The notes under the pieces: generated by a model | What the model was told of the DNA's origin: nothing | What the model saw: the letters and a program-made list of their open reading frames with translations, nothing else | Databases searched by the model: none | NCBI GenBank assembly: GCA_963822575.1 | Contig: CAWGHZ010000006.1 | Span: forward strand, 434,001 to 498,000 | Length of the DNA: 64,000 bases | Origin: CAWGHZ01 sp963822575 | Lineage (GTDB): Bacteria; Pseudomonadota; Alphaproteobacteria; MPNO01; DASWLB01 | Reading direction: 5' to 3' | Shown: one piece after another, positions 10,994-20,406 of the stretch | Layout of the letters: the number at the start of each line of letters is the position of its first letter | Position numbering within the stretch: the first letter of the stretch is position 1 | Position numbers and translations under genes: made by a program

Positions 10994-11995
10994 ATGCACC
11001 GGATCCTGGCGGCAGCCGCCGCCCTGACGTTCGCCTGCGCAGGCACGGCCAGCGCCCAGATCAACCTCAAGCTCGCCGATTTCGCGGGCGCGAACAACTC
11101 CACCTATTCCGACGTCATCAAGCCGTGGATCGACGACGTCAACAAGGCGCTGGCCGGCAAGGTTCATATCGACGGCTTCCCCGGCGGCGCGCTGGGCCGC
11201 AACCCGGCGGTCCAGGTGAAGCTTGTCCAGGATGGCGTGGCCGACATGGCGTTCTACGTGCCGTCCTATACGCCGGGCCGGTTCCCCGACAACGAGGTGA
11301 TGGAGCTGCCGGGCATCATCCACAACTCGGCTGAATCGTCCATCGCGATGTGGCGGATGTACAAGAAGGGCCTGTTCCGCGGCTATGACGGCTTCCACGT
11401 CATCGCGATGTGGACCACCTTCCCCTACAACATCCATACCAACTTCCCGGTCACCAAGATCGCCGACCTGAAGGGCAAGAAGCTGCGCGCGGGCGGGCCG
11501 GTCGCCGCCGACACGATGAGGGCGCTGGGCGCGGTGCCGGTCGGCATGCCGATCCCGGGCGTCGCCGAAAACATCTCGAAGCACGTGCTGGACGGGACGG
11601 CGGCGGACTGGAATGTGATGTACGCCTTCCGCATCGTCGACGTGGCGACGCACCACTACATGGCGCAGCTCGGCACGGTGCCGATCGGCGTCATCATGAA
11701 CAAGGGAAGCTGGGAGAAGCTGCCGGCGGACGCCAAGTCCGCCATCGACAAGCTGTCGGGCGAGGCACTGTCGCGCCGATTCGGCGAGGTGAACGGCCGC
11801 GTGCAGGAGGACTTACTGAAGAAGACCCAGGCGATGAAGGATCACACCTTCGTCTTCCCCGACAAGGCGGCGCTCGCCGAGTGGGACAAGACGGTCGACC
11901 CGGTGATCGGCAAGTGGGCGGCGCACCACCCGAACGGCAAGGTGCTGCTCGACACGCTGCGCCAGGAGTTGAAGGCGATCCGCGGCGCAAGCTGA
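10994..11995 (+). CDS. TRAP transporter solute-binding protein (DctP family)
   Basis: 333 residues from ATG 10994, preceded by AGGGAGG. A signal peptide of about 21 residues ends TASA-Q. The mature part has the DctP features: a first strand INLKLADF, the helix after it, GGALGRNPAVQVKLVQDGVADM (selectivity helix region), and the conserved DLKGKKLRAGGPVAADTMRALGAVPV with the substrate-carboxylate Arg. It binds an organic acid in the periplasm and delivers it to the membrane subunits encoded next. The ligand cannot be named. First gene of a dctPQM-type operon. Confidence 0.93.
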   Translation: MHRILAAAAALTFACAGTASAQINLKLADFAGANNSTYSDVIKPWIDDVNKALAGKVHIDGFPGGALGRNPAVQVKLVQDGVADMAFYVPSYTPGRFPDNEVMELPGIIHNSAESSIAMWRMYKKGLFRGYDGFHVIAMWTTFPYNIHTNFPVTKIADLKGKKLRAGGPVAADTMRALGAVPVGMPIPGVAENISKHVLDGTAADWNVMYAFRIVDVATHHYMAQLGTVPIGVIMNKGSWEKLPADAKSAIDKLSGEALSRRFGEVNGRVQEDLLKKTQAMKDHTFVFPDKAALAEWDKTVDPVIGKWAAHHPNGKVLLDTLRQELKAIRGAS

Positions 11996-12011
11996 CCGCG
12001 GACGCGAGCCG

Positions 12012-12557
12012 ATGGCGGGCCTCGAGGCGCTGGCGTCGCGCGCGACGCGCTGGATCGCGTTCTTTGGCCTGGTCGCCTTCGTGGCGCTGGCGCTCGGCAC
12101 GATCTGCGACGTGCTGATGCGCTGGCTGTTCGCGAGCCCCATCGACGGCGTCGAGGAGGTCTCGAAGCTGGTCGGCGCCATCGCCATCGCCGCCTTCTTC
12201 CCGGCGGCCATCGCCGACCGCCACCACATCTCGATCACCTTCCTCGGCAAGCTCTCGGGGCCGAAGGGCCATGCCTGGCTCGAGACGCTGGCCGCGCTGG
12301 TGAACTCGCTGTTCTTCTTCGCGGTGGGGTGGGAGTTCATCGCCTACACCCTCCAAGTGAAGGACGCGGGCGAGACCACCTGGATCCTGGGCTGGCCGGT
12401 GGCGCCGTGGTGGACGGTGGCGACGGCGTTCATGGTCGTCTGCATCCCGGTACAGGTGATCGTGTTCGTCGCCGAGATCGGCCGGGCGCTGCGGGGCGGC
12501 GTCGGCGCGGACGAGCCGCTCGGCGAAACGGTCAGCCCGGCCGACGGGGAATATTGA
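12012..12557 (+). CDS. TRAP transporter small permease (DctQ family)
   Basis: 181 residues with four hydrophobic segments (about 17-38, 54-70, 98-115 and 135-156) and the DctQ motif of a Leu-rich second helix followed by DRHHISI. The small permease supports the large one in sodium-driven uptake of organic acids. It follows the solute-binding gene by 16 bases and its TGA overlaps the ATG of the large permease by one base (TGATG), so the two are translationally coupled. The acidic C-terminal tail (GADEPLGETVSPADGEY) is cytoplasmic. Confidence 0.9.
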   Translation: MAGLEALASRATRWIAFFGLVAFVALALGTICDVLMRWLFASPIDGVEEVSKLVGAIAIAAFFPAAIADRHHISITFLGKLSGPKGHAWLETLAALVNSLFFFAVGWEFIAYTLQVKDAGETTWILGWPVAPWWTVATAFMVVCIPVQVIVFVAEIGRALRGGVGADEPLGETVSPADGEY

Positions 12558-13870
12558 TGGACCCGATCCTGCTCGCCGCTGTCGGGATCGGCGGCATGTT
12601 CGTGCTGATCCTGCTGCAGATCCCCATCGGCGTCGCCATGGCGGTGGCGGGGTTCGTCGGGTTCGGGTTCCTCGGCGGCTTCGGCCCGGCGGTCTCGCTG
12701 TTCGCGACCGAGCCGGTGGGCGTGCTGTCGAGCCTCGACCTCGCCGTCATCCCGCTGTTCCTGCTGATGGGCAGCTTCGCCGGGGTAAGCGGGCTTTCGG
12801 CCGACATCTACCGCCTCGCTTACGCGCTGATCGGACATCGGCGCGGCGGGCTCGCCCTTGCCACCATCGGCGGCTGCGCCGGCTTCGGCGCGGTGTGCGG
12901 CTCCTCGCTCGCCACCGCGGCGACGATGGGGCGCGTAGCCCTCCCCGAGATGCTGAAACGCGGCTACGCGCCGACGCTGGCGTCGGGGTCGATCGCCGCC
13001 GGCGGCACGCTCGGTATGCTGATCCCGCCGTCCGTCATCATGGTGATCTACGCCTACCTGGCGCAGCAATTCGTCATCACCCTGTTCATCGCGGCGCTGA
13101 TCCCGGGCCTCCTCGCCGTCGCCCTGCACTGCGTCGCGATCAACGTGGTGGTGCGGATCAATCCCGAGGCGGGGCCCGCCGGTGCGCGCATGAGCTGGTC
13201 CGAGCGCTGGCAGGTGGCGCGCCAGAGCTGGGGCGTGGTGCTGCTGCTGGTCGCGGTGATCGGCGGCATCTATGGCGGGGTGTTCACGGTGACGGAGGCG
13301 GCCTCGCTCGGCGCCGGGCTCGCCTTCCTGTTCACCGTCGCGCGGGGCCGGCTCACGCGCGAGTCGTTCTGGCAGGTCGTGCACGAGACGGCGTCGAACT
13401 CGGCGATGATCTATCTGATCATCATGGGCGCCTCGATCTTCACCTACTTCATCACCGCGACCAAGATGCCGGACGAGCTGGTGCGGGTGATCGACGGCTG
13501 GCATCTGCCGCCGCTCGCCGTGATCGGCGTGCTGATGATCGCCTATCTGATCCTGGGCTCGATCTTCGACACGGTGGCGGCGATGGTGATCACCATGCCG
13601 TTCGTGTTCCCGCTGGTCACCTCGATCGGCTACAACCCGATCTGGTGGGGCGTGATCCTGGTGATGGTGATCGAGGTGGGCATGATCACGCCCCCTATCG
13701 GCATGAACGTGTTCGTGATCTACGGCGTGGCGCGCACGCTGGCGCTCAAGACGATCTTCCGCGGCATATTGCCGTTCCTCTACGCCGATCTGGTGCGCAT
13801 CACGATCATCATCCTGTTCCCGACGCTCGCTTTGTGGCTGCCCGCGGCGCTCGGCTACAATCTGAAGTGA
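12557..13870 (+). CDS. TRAP transporter large permease (DctM family)
   Basis: 437 residues, about the normal length of DctM, with roughly a dozen hydrophobic segments. Family blocks visible: IPLFLLMGSFAGVSGL near residue 70, GCAGFGAVCGSSLATAATMG, GSIAAGGTLGMLIPPSV and near the end GVILVMVIEVGMITPPIGMNVFVI. It is the ion-coupled transport subunit, working with the DctQ-like protein and the periplasmic binding protein. ATG 12557 overlaps the preceding stop. The gene ends 47 bases from the convergent M23 peptidase gene. Confidence 0.95.
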   Translation: MDPILLAAVGIGGMFVLILLQIPIGVAMAVAGFVGFGFLGGFGPAVSLFATEPVGVLSSLDLAVIPLFLLMGSFAGVSGLSADIYRLAYALIGHRRGGLALATIGGCAGFGAVCGSSLATAATMGRVALPEMLKRGYAPTLASGSIAAGGTLGMLIPPSVIMVIYAYLAQQFVITLFIAALIPGLLAVALHCVAINVVVRINPEAGPAGARMSWSERWQVARQSWGVVLLLVAVIGGIYGGVFTVTEAASLGAGLAFLFTVARGRLTRESFWQVVHETASNSAMIYLIIMGASIFTYFITATKMPDELVRVIDGWHLPPLAVIGVLMIAYLILGSIFDTVAAMVITMPFVFPLVTSIGYNPIWWGVILVMVIEVGMITPPIGMNVFVIYGVARTLALKTIFRGILPFLYADLVRITIIILFPTLALWLPAALGYNLK

Positions 13871-13917
13871 CGGCGAGCGGCGACGTCGCTGTTGCGCGCG
13901 TCGCGAAAGGATCCGGG

Positions 13918-15225
13918 CTACCGGCTCGCGGCGGTGGTGGCGGCGGGCTTGAGGGCGGCGACGCGCGCGGCAAGGCTGTGGCGCGCGGCGGCGAAGGCCT
14001 TGAGGTCGCGGCCGTCGAGCGACGGGCCGCCGGCGAACCTGACCGACATCGGGTTCACCTGCGCGCCCTTCACCAGCACCTCGTAGTGCAGATGCGGGCC
14101 GGTCGCCCGGCCGGTCTGGCCGACATAGCCGATCACCTGGCCCTGGTGCACGTGCGCGCCGCGGCGCAGCCCCTTGGCGTAGCGGCTGAGATGGGCGTAG
14201 GCGGTTTCGTGCGTCTTGTCGTGGCGGATGCGGATGTAGTTGCCGTAGCCGTGCTCGCGCCCGCGCACCTCGACGACGCCGGTGCCGGCGGCATAGACGG
14301 GCGTGCCGGCCGGCGCGCCGAAATCGACGCCCTTGTGCTTGCGGGTGAAGCCGAGGATCGGATCGCGCCTTTTGCCGAAGCGCGAGGTGATGCGGATGGC
14401 GTCGAGCGGCGTGCGCAGCAGCGCCTTCTGCACGCTCTTGCCCTGGGCGTCGAAATAGCCGGGCATGCCGTGCGCCGGCGTGAAGCGATAGACCGCGTGC
14501 CGCACGCCGCCGAGCGTGAGCTCGGCATAGACGATGTCGCCCGCGCGCACGAACGCGCCCGCCTTGTCGGTCACCCGCTCGTAGGCGACGTCGAACGTGT
14601 CGCCCGGCTGGATGTCGCGCTGGAAGTCGACGTCCCAGGAGAACAAATGCGCGAGCTGGCCGACCGTCTCGGGCGCGAGGCCGGCGGCGTCGGCGGCGGC
14701 GTAGAGCGACGAATCGATCGTTCCCCGGGCGCGGGTCAGCATGGTGACCAGCGCCTTGCGAATCTTCTTCGCGGCGAACGAGTCCTCGCCCGTGCGCGTC
14801 GCGTGCACGGTGGCGGTTGCGCCGGACTCGATGGTTACGGCGGTGAGCTGGCCCGTCTTGTGCCCCGACAGCCGGTCGAACGTCATCTTGACCGCGTCGC
14901 CGACCGCGAGCGTGCGCGGATCGTAGACCTTGCGCATCGCGGCGATGGCGTCGGCCGCCTCGGACTCGTCGGCGCCGGACTTGACCAGGATGCGATGCAG
15001 CGTGTCGCCGCGCGTGGCGTGGCGGACCATGGTGATGACGGGCGGGAGCGCAGCGTCGAGCTCGGCCCCGCTCCCGGACGCGGGCGGCAGGCTTGCCGTC
15101 TGCGGCGGCGTCGCACCGTTCTTGGAGGTGGCGGACTGAGCGGCGAAGACGGTTCCGACCGCGATCAGCGCGATCAGTCCGGCAATGCGGCGCAAGCGCC
15201 GATGTGGCTGGGCCGTGCCCCCCAT
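13918..15225 (-). CDS. M23 family peptidoglycan endopeptidase
   Basis: 435 residues. A membrane anchor or signal sequence (IAGLIALIAVGTVFAAQ, about 14-30) is followed by a Pro/Ala linker and an OapA/LysM-like region with weak sequence identity. The C-terminal peptidase M23 domain has both zinc motifs: HKGVDFGAPAGTPVYA (HxxxD, His at about 297) and GPHLHYEV (HxH, about 378). Such enzymes cut cross-links in the periplasmic peptidoglycan. It is convergent with the TRAP operon and has its own 169-base upstream region. No EnvC-like coiled coil is present, so it is likely an active MepM/NlpD-like hydrolase rather than a degenerate activator. Confidence 0.9.
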   Translation of the reverse strand: MGGTAQPHRRLRRIAGLIALIAVGTVFAAQSATSKNGATPPQTASLPPASGSGAELDAALPPVITMVRHATRGDTLHRILVKSGADESEAADAIAAMRKVYDPRTLAVGDAVKMTFDRLSGHKTGQLTAVTIESGATATVHATRTGEDSFAAKKIRKALVTMLTRARGTIDSSLYAAADAAGLAPETVGQLAHLFSWDVDFQRDIQPGDTFDVAYERVTDKAGAFVRAGDIVYAELTLGGVRHAVYRFTPAHGMPGYFDAQGKSVQKALLRTPLDAIRITSRFGKRRDPILGFTRKHKGVDFGAPAGTPVYAAGTGVVEVRGREHGYGNYIRIRHDKTHETAYAHLSRYAKGLRRGAHVHQGQVIGYVGQTGRATGPHLHYEVLVKGAQVNPMSVRFAGGPSLDGRDLKAFAAARHSLAARVAALKPAATTAASR

Positions 15226-15394
15226 ATCCCCCCACTGCCTACCGCGTCATGCGCGGCCCCGTGTTTTAGCGGGCAGTGTGACAACAATTGGTTAACGCCG
15301 GGCACCATGCCGGGCCGCAGCGCGGCTTGTCAAGCCGGGTTCGGCAAATTGTATGGTTTATGTCGCATTTCCCAGCATGATCACGGGACGGGTC

Positions 15395-16975
15395 TCAGCG
15401 GCCCGCAGCGTAGGCCTCGCGCCGCGCATCGGCCGCGCCGGCGAGCACCCCGTCCGGCAGGCGCTCGATGCACTTGGACGAGCCGAAATAGGACGCGCCC
15501 GAGGCGCGCCCCAGCCGATGGCCGCGCGCGGCGAGGGCGGCGGCGACCGAGTCGGGATAGCCGTCCTCGATCACGGGGTCGCCCGTCATGGTGATCGACC
15601 AGCGCGGCGCCTCGATGGCGGCGGAAAGCTCCATCCCCCGGTCGCGCAGATTGGTCAGCACCTGGACGTTGGAGATGGTCTGCGCCGGCCCGCCCGGCGT
15701 CGACAGCAAATACTTCACCGCATCGCCGTCGAGCACCATCACCGGGTTGAGCGTGTGCGCCGGCCGCTTGCCGGGCGCGACGCGGTTTGGGTGGCCCTCC
15801 TTGGTGGTGAAGCCGGTCATGCGGTTGTTGAGGAGGATGCCGGTGCCGGGATCGACGAAGGCCGACCCGAACACGTGGAACACGCTCTGCACCACGCACA
15901 TCGCGTTGCCGTACCCGTCGGCGATGGCGATGCAGGACGTGCCGCCGCGCGCGCCGGCGGCCTTGGGCGCCTTACCGTCCGCCACCGCCGCCTGGAGCCG
16001 CGCCGTCGTCTCCGCACCCAGCAGACGATCGAGCGGCGCCGGCGCGATGCGCGGGTCGGCGATGTGGTCGAGCCCTTCGGCGAAGGCGGCGCGCTGGGCA
16101 CGGATCAGCGTGTCGATGCGCGTCGCATCGTCGGCCTTCGCCAGCGCCTCGCTCGAAACGGCGGCGAGCGCGTTGAGCTGCAACAGCATCAAAAGCCCGT
16201 AGGAGGTCGGCGGCATCACCTGCACGGTAAGGCCGCGATAGTCGGTCTGGATCGGGTCCACCCATTCGGGCGCGTAGCCCGCGAAATCCTCCGCCGCGAG
16301 AAGCCCACCCGCGGCGCGGCTCGCCCTGCCGATCGAGTCCGCGATCGGCCCCTCGTAGAACGCGGCCGAGCCGTTGCGCGCGATCAGGCGCAGGCTCTCG
16401 GCGAGCGCCGGCTGGCGCAGCACGTGGGCCCGCTCAAGCGGCTCGCCGCCCGGATAGTAGAGCCCGCGGCAGCCGGGATCGGCCTCGACGTCCTTGCGGA
16501 ACAGGTGGAGCGCGGCGGCGAGGACGCGCGACAAGGGATGGCCTTCCTCGGCGAGGTAGATCGCGGGGCCGAACAGATCGGCCCAGCCGAGCCGGCCGAA
16601 GCGCTTGTGCATCTCCTCCCAGCCGCGCACCAGGCCGGGCACCGAGGCGGCGAGCGGGCCGCGCGCCACCATGCCGTTCGGGAACCGGTCGGGGGTCGCG
16701 CTCTTCGGCGCCGGGCCGGAGGCGTTGAGACCGTAGGTCTTCCCCGCCTTGGCATCGCGATAGAGGATGAACGCGTCGCCGCCGAGCGAGGTCGCCTGCG
16801 GGATCACCGTGCACAGCACCGCCGAGGTCGCGATCATCGCGTCGCAGATCGACCCGCCGCGCTCCAGCACCGCAAGCCCGGCGAGCGAGGCGAGCGAATG
16901 CCCCGACACGACCATGCCGCGGGTGCCGTAGACCGGCGACCGCGCCATGCGCACGCCCGCGAAACTGTCGACCAT
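15395..16975 (-). CDS. ggt: Gamma-glutamyltransferase family protein
   Basis: 526 residues from ATG 16975 (MVDSFAGVRM). The proenzyme cleavage site and nucleophile are in RGGTSCIAIAD (Thr at about 345), which matches the [TS]H/S-containing signature of Ntn-hydrolase GGTs. VVSGHSLASLAGLAVLERGG and LNNRMTGF are other family blocks. There is no clear Sec signal peptide, so it may be cytoplasmic, as in many GGT-like acylases. It could cleave gamma-glutamyl peptides or act as a GGT-like amidase. It is divergent from the ATP-grasp-like gene with about 98 bases between the starts. Confidence 0.88.
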   Translation of the reverse strand: MVDSFAGVRMARSPVYGTRGMVVSGHSLASLAGLAVLERGGSICDAMIATSAVLCTVIPQATSLGGDAFILYRDAKAGKTYGLNASGPAPKSATPDRFPNGMVARGPLAASVPGLVRGWEEMHKRFGRLGWADLFGPAIYLAEEGHPLSRVLAAALHLFRKDVEADPGCRGLYYPGGEPLERAHVLRQPALAESLRLIARNGSAAFYEGPIADSIGRASRAAGGLLAAEDFAGYAPEWVDPIQTDYRGLTVQVMPPTSYGLLMLLQLNALAAVSSEALAKADDATRIDTLIRAQRAAFAEGLDHIADPRIAPAPLDRLLGAETTARLQAAVADGKAPKAAGARGGTSCIAIADGYGNAMCVVQSVFHVFGSAFVDPGTGILLNNRMTGFTTKEGHPNRVAPGKRPAHTLNPVMVLDGDAVKYLLSTPGGPAQTISNVQVLTNLRDRGMELSAAIEAPRWSITMTGDPVIEDGYPDSVAAALAARGHRLGRASGASYFGSSKCIERLPDGVLAGAADARREAYAAGR

Positions 16976-17073
16976 CGCTGCCTCCCCGTTGCCCTCGCCA
17001 TCTTGCCGCAACGCGCGGGCAAGGCCAACCGGCTCCGCTTCCGCCATGCGCGCTCTTGTGGTTCAATGGCGCC

Positions 17074-18015
17074 ATGCCGATCGTCGAGAAGGATCCCTGG
17101 CGCGACCAGTATTTCGAGGGGGTGGCCTGCCCCGCCGACCTCGTCATCCCCACCGACGACATGACGGCGTGGAAGCTGTTCCCCGCCCACCGCTGGGTCT
17201 ACAACAAGCTGGAGGTGTGCGAGAGCCAGGGGATGGAGGGCGCGCCGCACGGCATCGACCCGCCACATTTCCCCGTCTTTTCCAAGCCGATCTACAACAT
17301 GCACGGCATGGGCATCGGCTCGCGCATGGTGGAATGCCAGGCCGATCTCGACCGCGAGGTGCTACCCGGCTTCATGTGGATGCGGCTTCTGGAGGGCGAG
17401 CACGTCTCGACCGACGTGGCCGTGGTGGACGGCGAGCCGAAATGGTGGCGCCACACGATCGGCCTCGCGCTCGGCGGCGGCATGTTCGACTACTGGACCG
17501 TGCTGGCCGAGCCGCGCCCCGCCATCGAGGAGTATTGCGGCGAGTGGCTGCGCAAGAACCTGCGCGGCTATTCCGGCTGCGTGAATTTCGAGACCATCGG
17601 CGCACGCATCATCGAATGCCATTTGCGCTTCGCCGACCAGTGGCCCGACCTCTACGGCAAGGGCTGGCTCGACGCGGTGGTGAAGCTCTACCGCGACGGG
17701 GTGTGGGACTTTGAAGACGGCGGCCGGCGCACCGGTTACAGCGTCGTGCTGTTCGGCGCGCACGGCCTGCCCTACCGCCATCCCGACCCGACGCTGCTCG
17801 CCGAGATCCGCGCGATGGACAGCGTGTCTTCGGTGCAAGTGACGTTCCACGAAGATCTGCCGGCCGAGGCGCACGCCATGCCGCCGGGCGGGTTCCGCCT
17901 CGCCATCGTCAACGGCTGGGACCTGGAGGCCGGCAAGCGCGCGCGCGAACGGCTCGCCCTGTCGTTCTGGTCGACGCCGAGCCTGCGCGCCGATTCGGTC
18001 AACGCGGCGGAATGA
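17074..18015 (+). CDS. ATP-grasp-like protein
   Basis: 313 residues from ATG 17074 (MPIVEKDPW). I do not recognise a named family, but the order of motifs resembles an ATP-grasp ligase. There is a Lys in YNKLEVC (about 47), then FSKPIYNMHGMGIGS (about 70-84) like the flexible nucleotide loop. FMWMRLLEGEHVSTDVAV gives the EGxxxxxD-type strand. GCVNFETIGARIIECHLRF (about 170-188) stands for the metal-binding E/N strand. ATP-grasp enzymes join a carboxylate to an amine or thiol through an acyl-phosphate. Its TGA overlaps the ATG of the CocE-like hydrolase gene by four bases, so ligase and hydrolase are probably made together. Substrate unknown. Confidence 0.65.
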   Translation: MPIVEKDPWRDQYFEGVACPADLVIPTDDMTAWKLFPAHRWVYNKLEVCESQGMEGAPHGIDPPHFPVFSKPIYNMHGMGIGSRMVECQADLDREVLPGFMWMRLLEGEHVSTDVAVVDGEPKWWRHTIGLALGGGMFDYWTVLAEPRPAIEEYCGEWLRKNLRGYSGCVNFETIGARIIECHLRFADQWPDLYGKGWLDAVVKLYRDGVWDFEDGGRRTGYSVVLFGAHGLPYRHPDPTLLAEIRAMDSVSSVQVTFHEDLPAEAHAMPPGGFRLAIVNGWDLEAGKRARERLALSFWSTPSLRADSVNAAE

Positions 18016-20045
18016 GGATCGTCGCGACGTTTCCGCGCCAAGTGCGCGAGATCGAGAACGTCTGGATCCCGATGCCGGACGGGGTGCGGCTGGCCGCGCG
18101 CATCTGGCTGCCGGAGGACGCCGAGGCACGGCCCGTGCCCGCCATCCTCGAATACATCCCCTACCGCAAGCGCGACCTTTTGCGCGCGCGCGACGAGCCG
18201 ATCCACCGCTATTTCGCGGGGCACGGCTACGCCGCCGTGCGGCTCGACATCCGCGGCACCGGCGAATCGGAGGGCGTGCTTGTCGACGAATACCTGCCGC
18301 AGGAGCTCGACGACGCCGAAGCCGCCATTGCCTGGATCGCGTCCCAGACCTGGTGCGACGGGGCGGTCGGCATGTTCGGCAAGTCATGGGGCGGGTTCAA
18401 CGCGCTGCAGGTGGCGGCACGCAACCCGGCCGCGCTCAAGGCGATCGTCACCGTCGCCTCGACCGACGACCGCTACGCCGACGACGCCCACTACATGGGC
18501 GGCTGCCCGATCAACGAGAACCTGTCCTGGGGCTCGGCCTTCTTCAATTTGATGGCGCAGCCGCCGGACCCCGAGCTGGTCGGCGACACGTGGCGGGCGA
18601 TGTGGCGCGCGCGGCTCGAGGCCGCACACCCGGTCGCCGCCGAATGGATGCGCCATCCCACGCGCGACGCGTACTGGCGGCACGGCTCGGTGTGCGAGGA
18701 TTTCGCTGCCATCAAGTGCGCCGTCTACGCCGTGGGCGGCTGGGCCGACGCCTATACCAACGCGATCCCGCGCCTCCTCGCTGGGCTCACCTGCCCGCGC
18801 AAGGGGCTGATCGGGCCGTGGGGCCACCAGTACCCGCAGGACGGCGTGCCCGGCCCCGCCATCGGCTTCCTGCAGGAGGCGCTGCGCTGGTGGGATTGCT
18901 GGCTCAAGGTCGTGGACGACGGCATCACACGCGAGCCGATGCTGCGCGCCTGGATGCAGGACGGCGTGACGCCGCGGCCGGACTACGAAATTCGCCCCGG
19001 CCGCTGGGTGGCGGAGGAGACCTGGCCGTCGCCCCGCATCGCGCCGCGCGCCTACGCCCTTGCGCCGGGGCGGCTCGTCGACGGCGCCGGCGAAGACGCG
19101 GCGCTCACCGTCTCGTCGCCGCAATCGGTCGGGCAGGCGTCGGGCGCGTGGTGCGGGTTCGGGGCCAAAGGCGAAATGCCGACGGACCAGCGCGCCGACG
19201 ACGGGCGGTCGCTGGTATTCGATTCCGAGCCGCTGGCCGCGCCCCTCGAAATTCTCGGCGCGCCAGTGGTCGAGCTGGCGCTGGCGTCGGACCGGCCGCA
19301 GGCGATGGTGGCCGTCAGGCTGTGCGAGCTCCACCCTGACGGTATCTCGGAGCGCGTGACCTACGGCCTGCTCAACCTCAGCCACCGCAACGGTCACGCG
19401 GACCCGAAGCCGCTCGTCGCCGGCGAACGCGTCCGCGTGCGCGTCCAGCTCAACGATACAGCGCACTCGTTCGCCGCCGGCCACCGCCTGCGACTCGCCA
19501 TCTCGACAGCTTACTGGCCGATCGCCTGGCCATCGCCGGAGCACGCGACACTCACGGTCTTCACGGGCGGAAGCCGATGCGCCTTGCCGGTGCGCCCGCC
19601 GCGTGCGGAGGACGCGGCGCTTGCCGCCTTCGCGCCGCCCGAGGCCGCGCCCGGCCCGGCCGAGACGCGGCTGCGCCCGGCGCGCACGCGCCGCGCGGTG
19701 GAGCACGACCTTTCCACGCACGAGGTAGTGCACGCCTCCGGACTGGTCGAGGACGACCTCGAGCAGGGCGGGCTCACGCGCCTCGACGACATCGATCTCG
19801 ATATCGGCCAGGCGATGTGGCGCCGGCTGCGCATCCGCGACGACGAACCGCTCTCGGCCCGCGCCGAGCTGCGCAACCGGACGGAATTCCGCCGCGGCGC
19901 CTGGCGCTGCGTCGTCGCCACCCGCACCGTCCTGACCGCCACCGCCGACGAATTCCTGCTGGAGGCCGAGCTCCACGCCGACGAGGGCAAGGACCGCGTC
20001 TTCACCCGCACATGGTCCGAGCGGATAAGGCGGGAGTGCGTTTAG
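18012..20045 (+). CDS. CocE/NonD family hydrolase (X-Pro dipeptidyl-peptidase S15 fold)
   Basis: 677 residues. An alpha/beta-hydrolase core has the nucleophile in FGKSWGGFN (Ser at about 124), a typical S15 GxSWGG elbow. The Asp is likely in GWADAYTNAIP (about 245) and the His in GPWGHQYPQ (about 271). The C-terminal half is the jelly-roll domain of CocE and X-Pro peptidases (VELALASDRPQAMVAVRLCE; AGHRLRLAIST). An acidic N-terminal segment NVWIPMPDGVRLAARIW matches the family start. It has no signal peptide. It overlaps the ATP-grasp-like gene (ATGA). Substrates may be peptides, esters or amides; the overlap suggests a product of the neighbouring ligase, which is inference. Confidence 0.88.
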   Translation: MRIVATFPRQVREIENVWIPMPDGVRLAARIWLPEDAEARPVPAILEYIPYRKRDLLRARDEPIHRYFAGHGYAAVRLDIRGTGESEGVLVDEYLPQELDDAEAAIAWIASQTWCDGAVGMFGKSWGGFNALQVAARNPAALKAIVTVASTDDRYADDAHYMGGCPINENLSWGSAFFNLMAQPPDPELVGDTWRAMWRARLEAAHPVAAEWMRHPTRDAYWRHGSVCEDFAAIKCAVYAVGGWADAYTNAIPRLLAGLTCPRKGLIGPWGHQYPQDGVPGPAIGFLQEALRWWDCWLKVVDDGITREPMLRAWMQDGVTPRPDYEIRPGRWVAEETWPSPRIAPRAYALAPGRLVDGAGEDAALTVSSPQSVGQASGAWCGFGAKGEMPTDQRADDGRSLVFDSEPLAAPLEILGAPVVELALASDRPQAMVAVRLCELHPDGISERVTYGLLNLSHRNGHADPKPLVAGERVRVRVQLNDTAHSFAAGHRLRLAISTAYWPIAWPSPEHATLTVFTGGSRCALPVRPPRAEDAALAAFAPPEAAPGPAETRLRPARTRRAVEHDLSTHEVVHASGLVEDDLEQGGLTRLDDIDLDIGQAMWRRLRIRDDEPLSARAELRNRTEFRRGAWRCVVATRTVLTATADEFLLEAELHADEGKDRVFTRTWSERIRRECV

Positions 20046-20051
20046 CCGCCA

Positions 20052-20079
20052 TTGACATATTGCAAAAAAGGTATATCTG
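20052..20079 (+). promoter_or_regulatory. Promoter of the toxin-antitoxin pair
   Basis: A perfect TTGACA (20052-20057) is followed after 16 bases by TATCTG (20074-20079), within an AT-rich stretch unlike the flanking genes. The toxin ATG is only three bases further on, so transcription would begin at or just inside the start. The element ATATTGC...GTATAT between the boxes could be the autoregulatory operator expected for such modules; this is inference. Confidence 0.5.
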
Positions 20080-20082
20080 GAA

Positions 20083-20406
20083 ATGGCTTGGTCCGTGGAG
20101 GTTCTGAACGCCGCAGTAGCGGACGAGTTGCGGGCGCTGCCCAAGGATGTTCGTTCGAAGTTCGAGCGGATCGCCCAAATGATAGAGTCGTTCGGGCTCG
20201 AAAAGGTTCACGAGCCATACATCAAACGTGTGGAGGGTCGGATATGGGAAATGCGCCTACAGGGAAGGGACGGGATCGCTCGCGCGCTCTACGTAACGGC
20301 GTTGCGGCAGCGGGTCGTGGTCGTGCGCGTCTTCGTGAAAAAGACCGAAAAGACACCCCGCCGCGAAGTCGAGCTGGCTCTCCGCCGAGCGCGGGACGTT
20401 CAGTGA
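20083..20406 (+). CDS. RelE/HigB-type (phage Gp49-like) toxin
   Basis: 107 residues. Reads VADELRALPKDVRSKFERIAQMIESFG, then VHEPYIKRVEGRIWEMRLQGRDGIARALYVTAL and VVVVRVFVKKTEKTPRREVELAL. The central 'lWElR....g.yRvlY' block and the terminal FxKKtqktP helix are the signature of Gp49-like/HigB toxins of the RelE superfamily, ribosome-dependent mRNA nucleases. The toxin gene comes first, as in higBA modules, and its TGA overlaps the antitoxin GTG by four bases (GTGA). G+C is visibly lower than in the neighbouring genes, which points to acquisition. Confidence 0.88.
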   Translation: MAWSVEVLNAAVADELRALPKDVRSKFERIAQMIESFGLEKVHEPYIKRVEGRIWEMRLQGRDGIARALYVTALRQRVVVVRVFVKKTEKTPRREVELALRRARDVQ

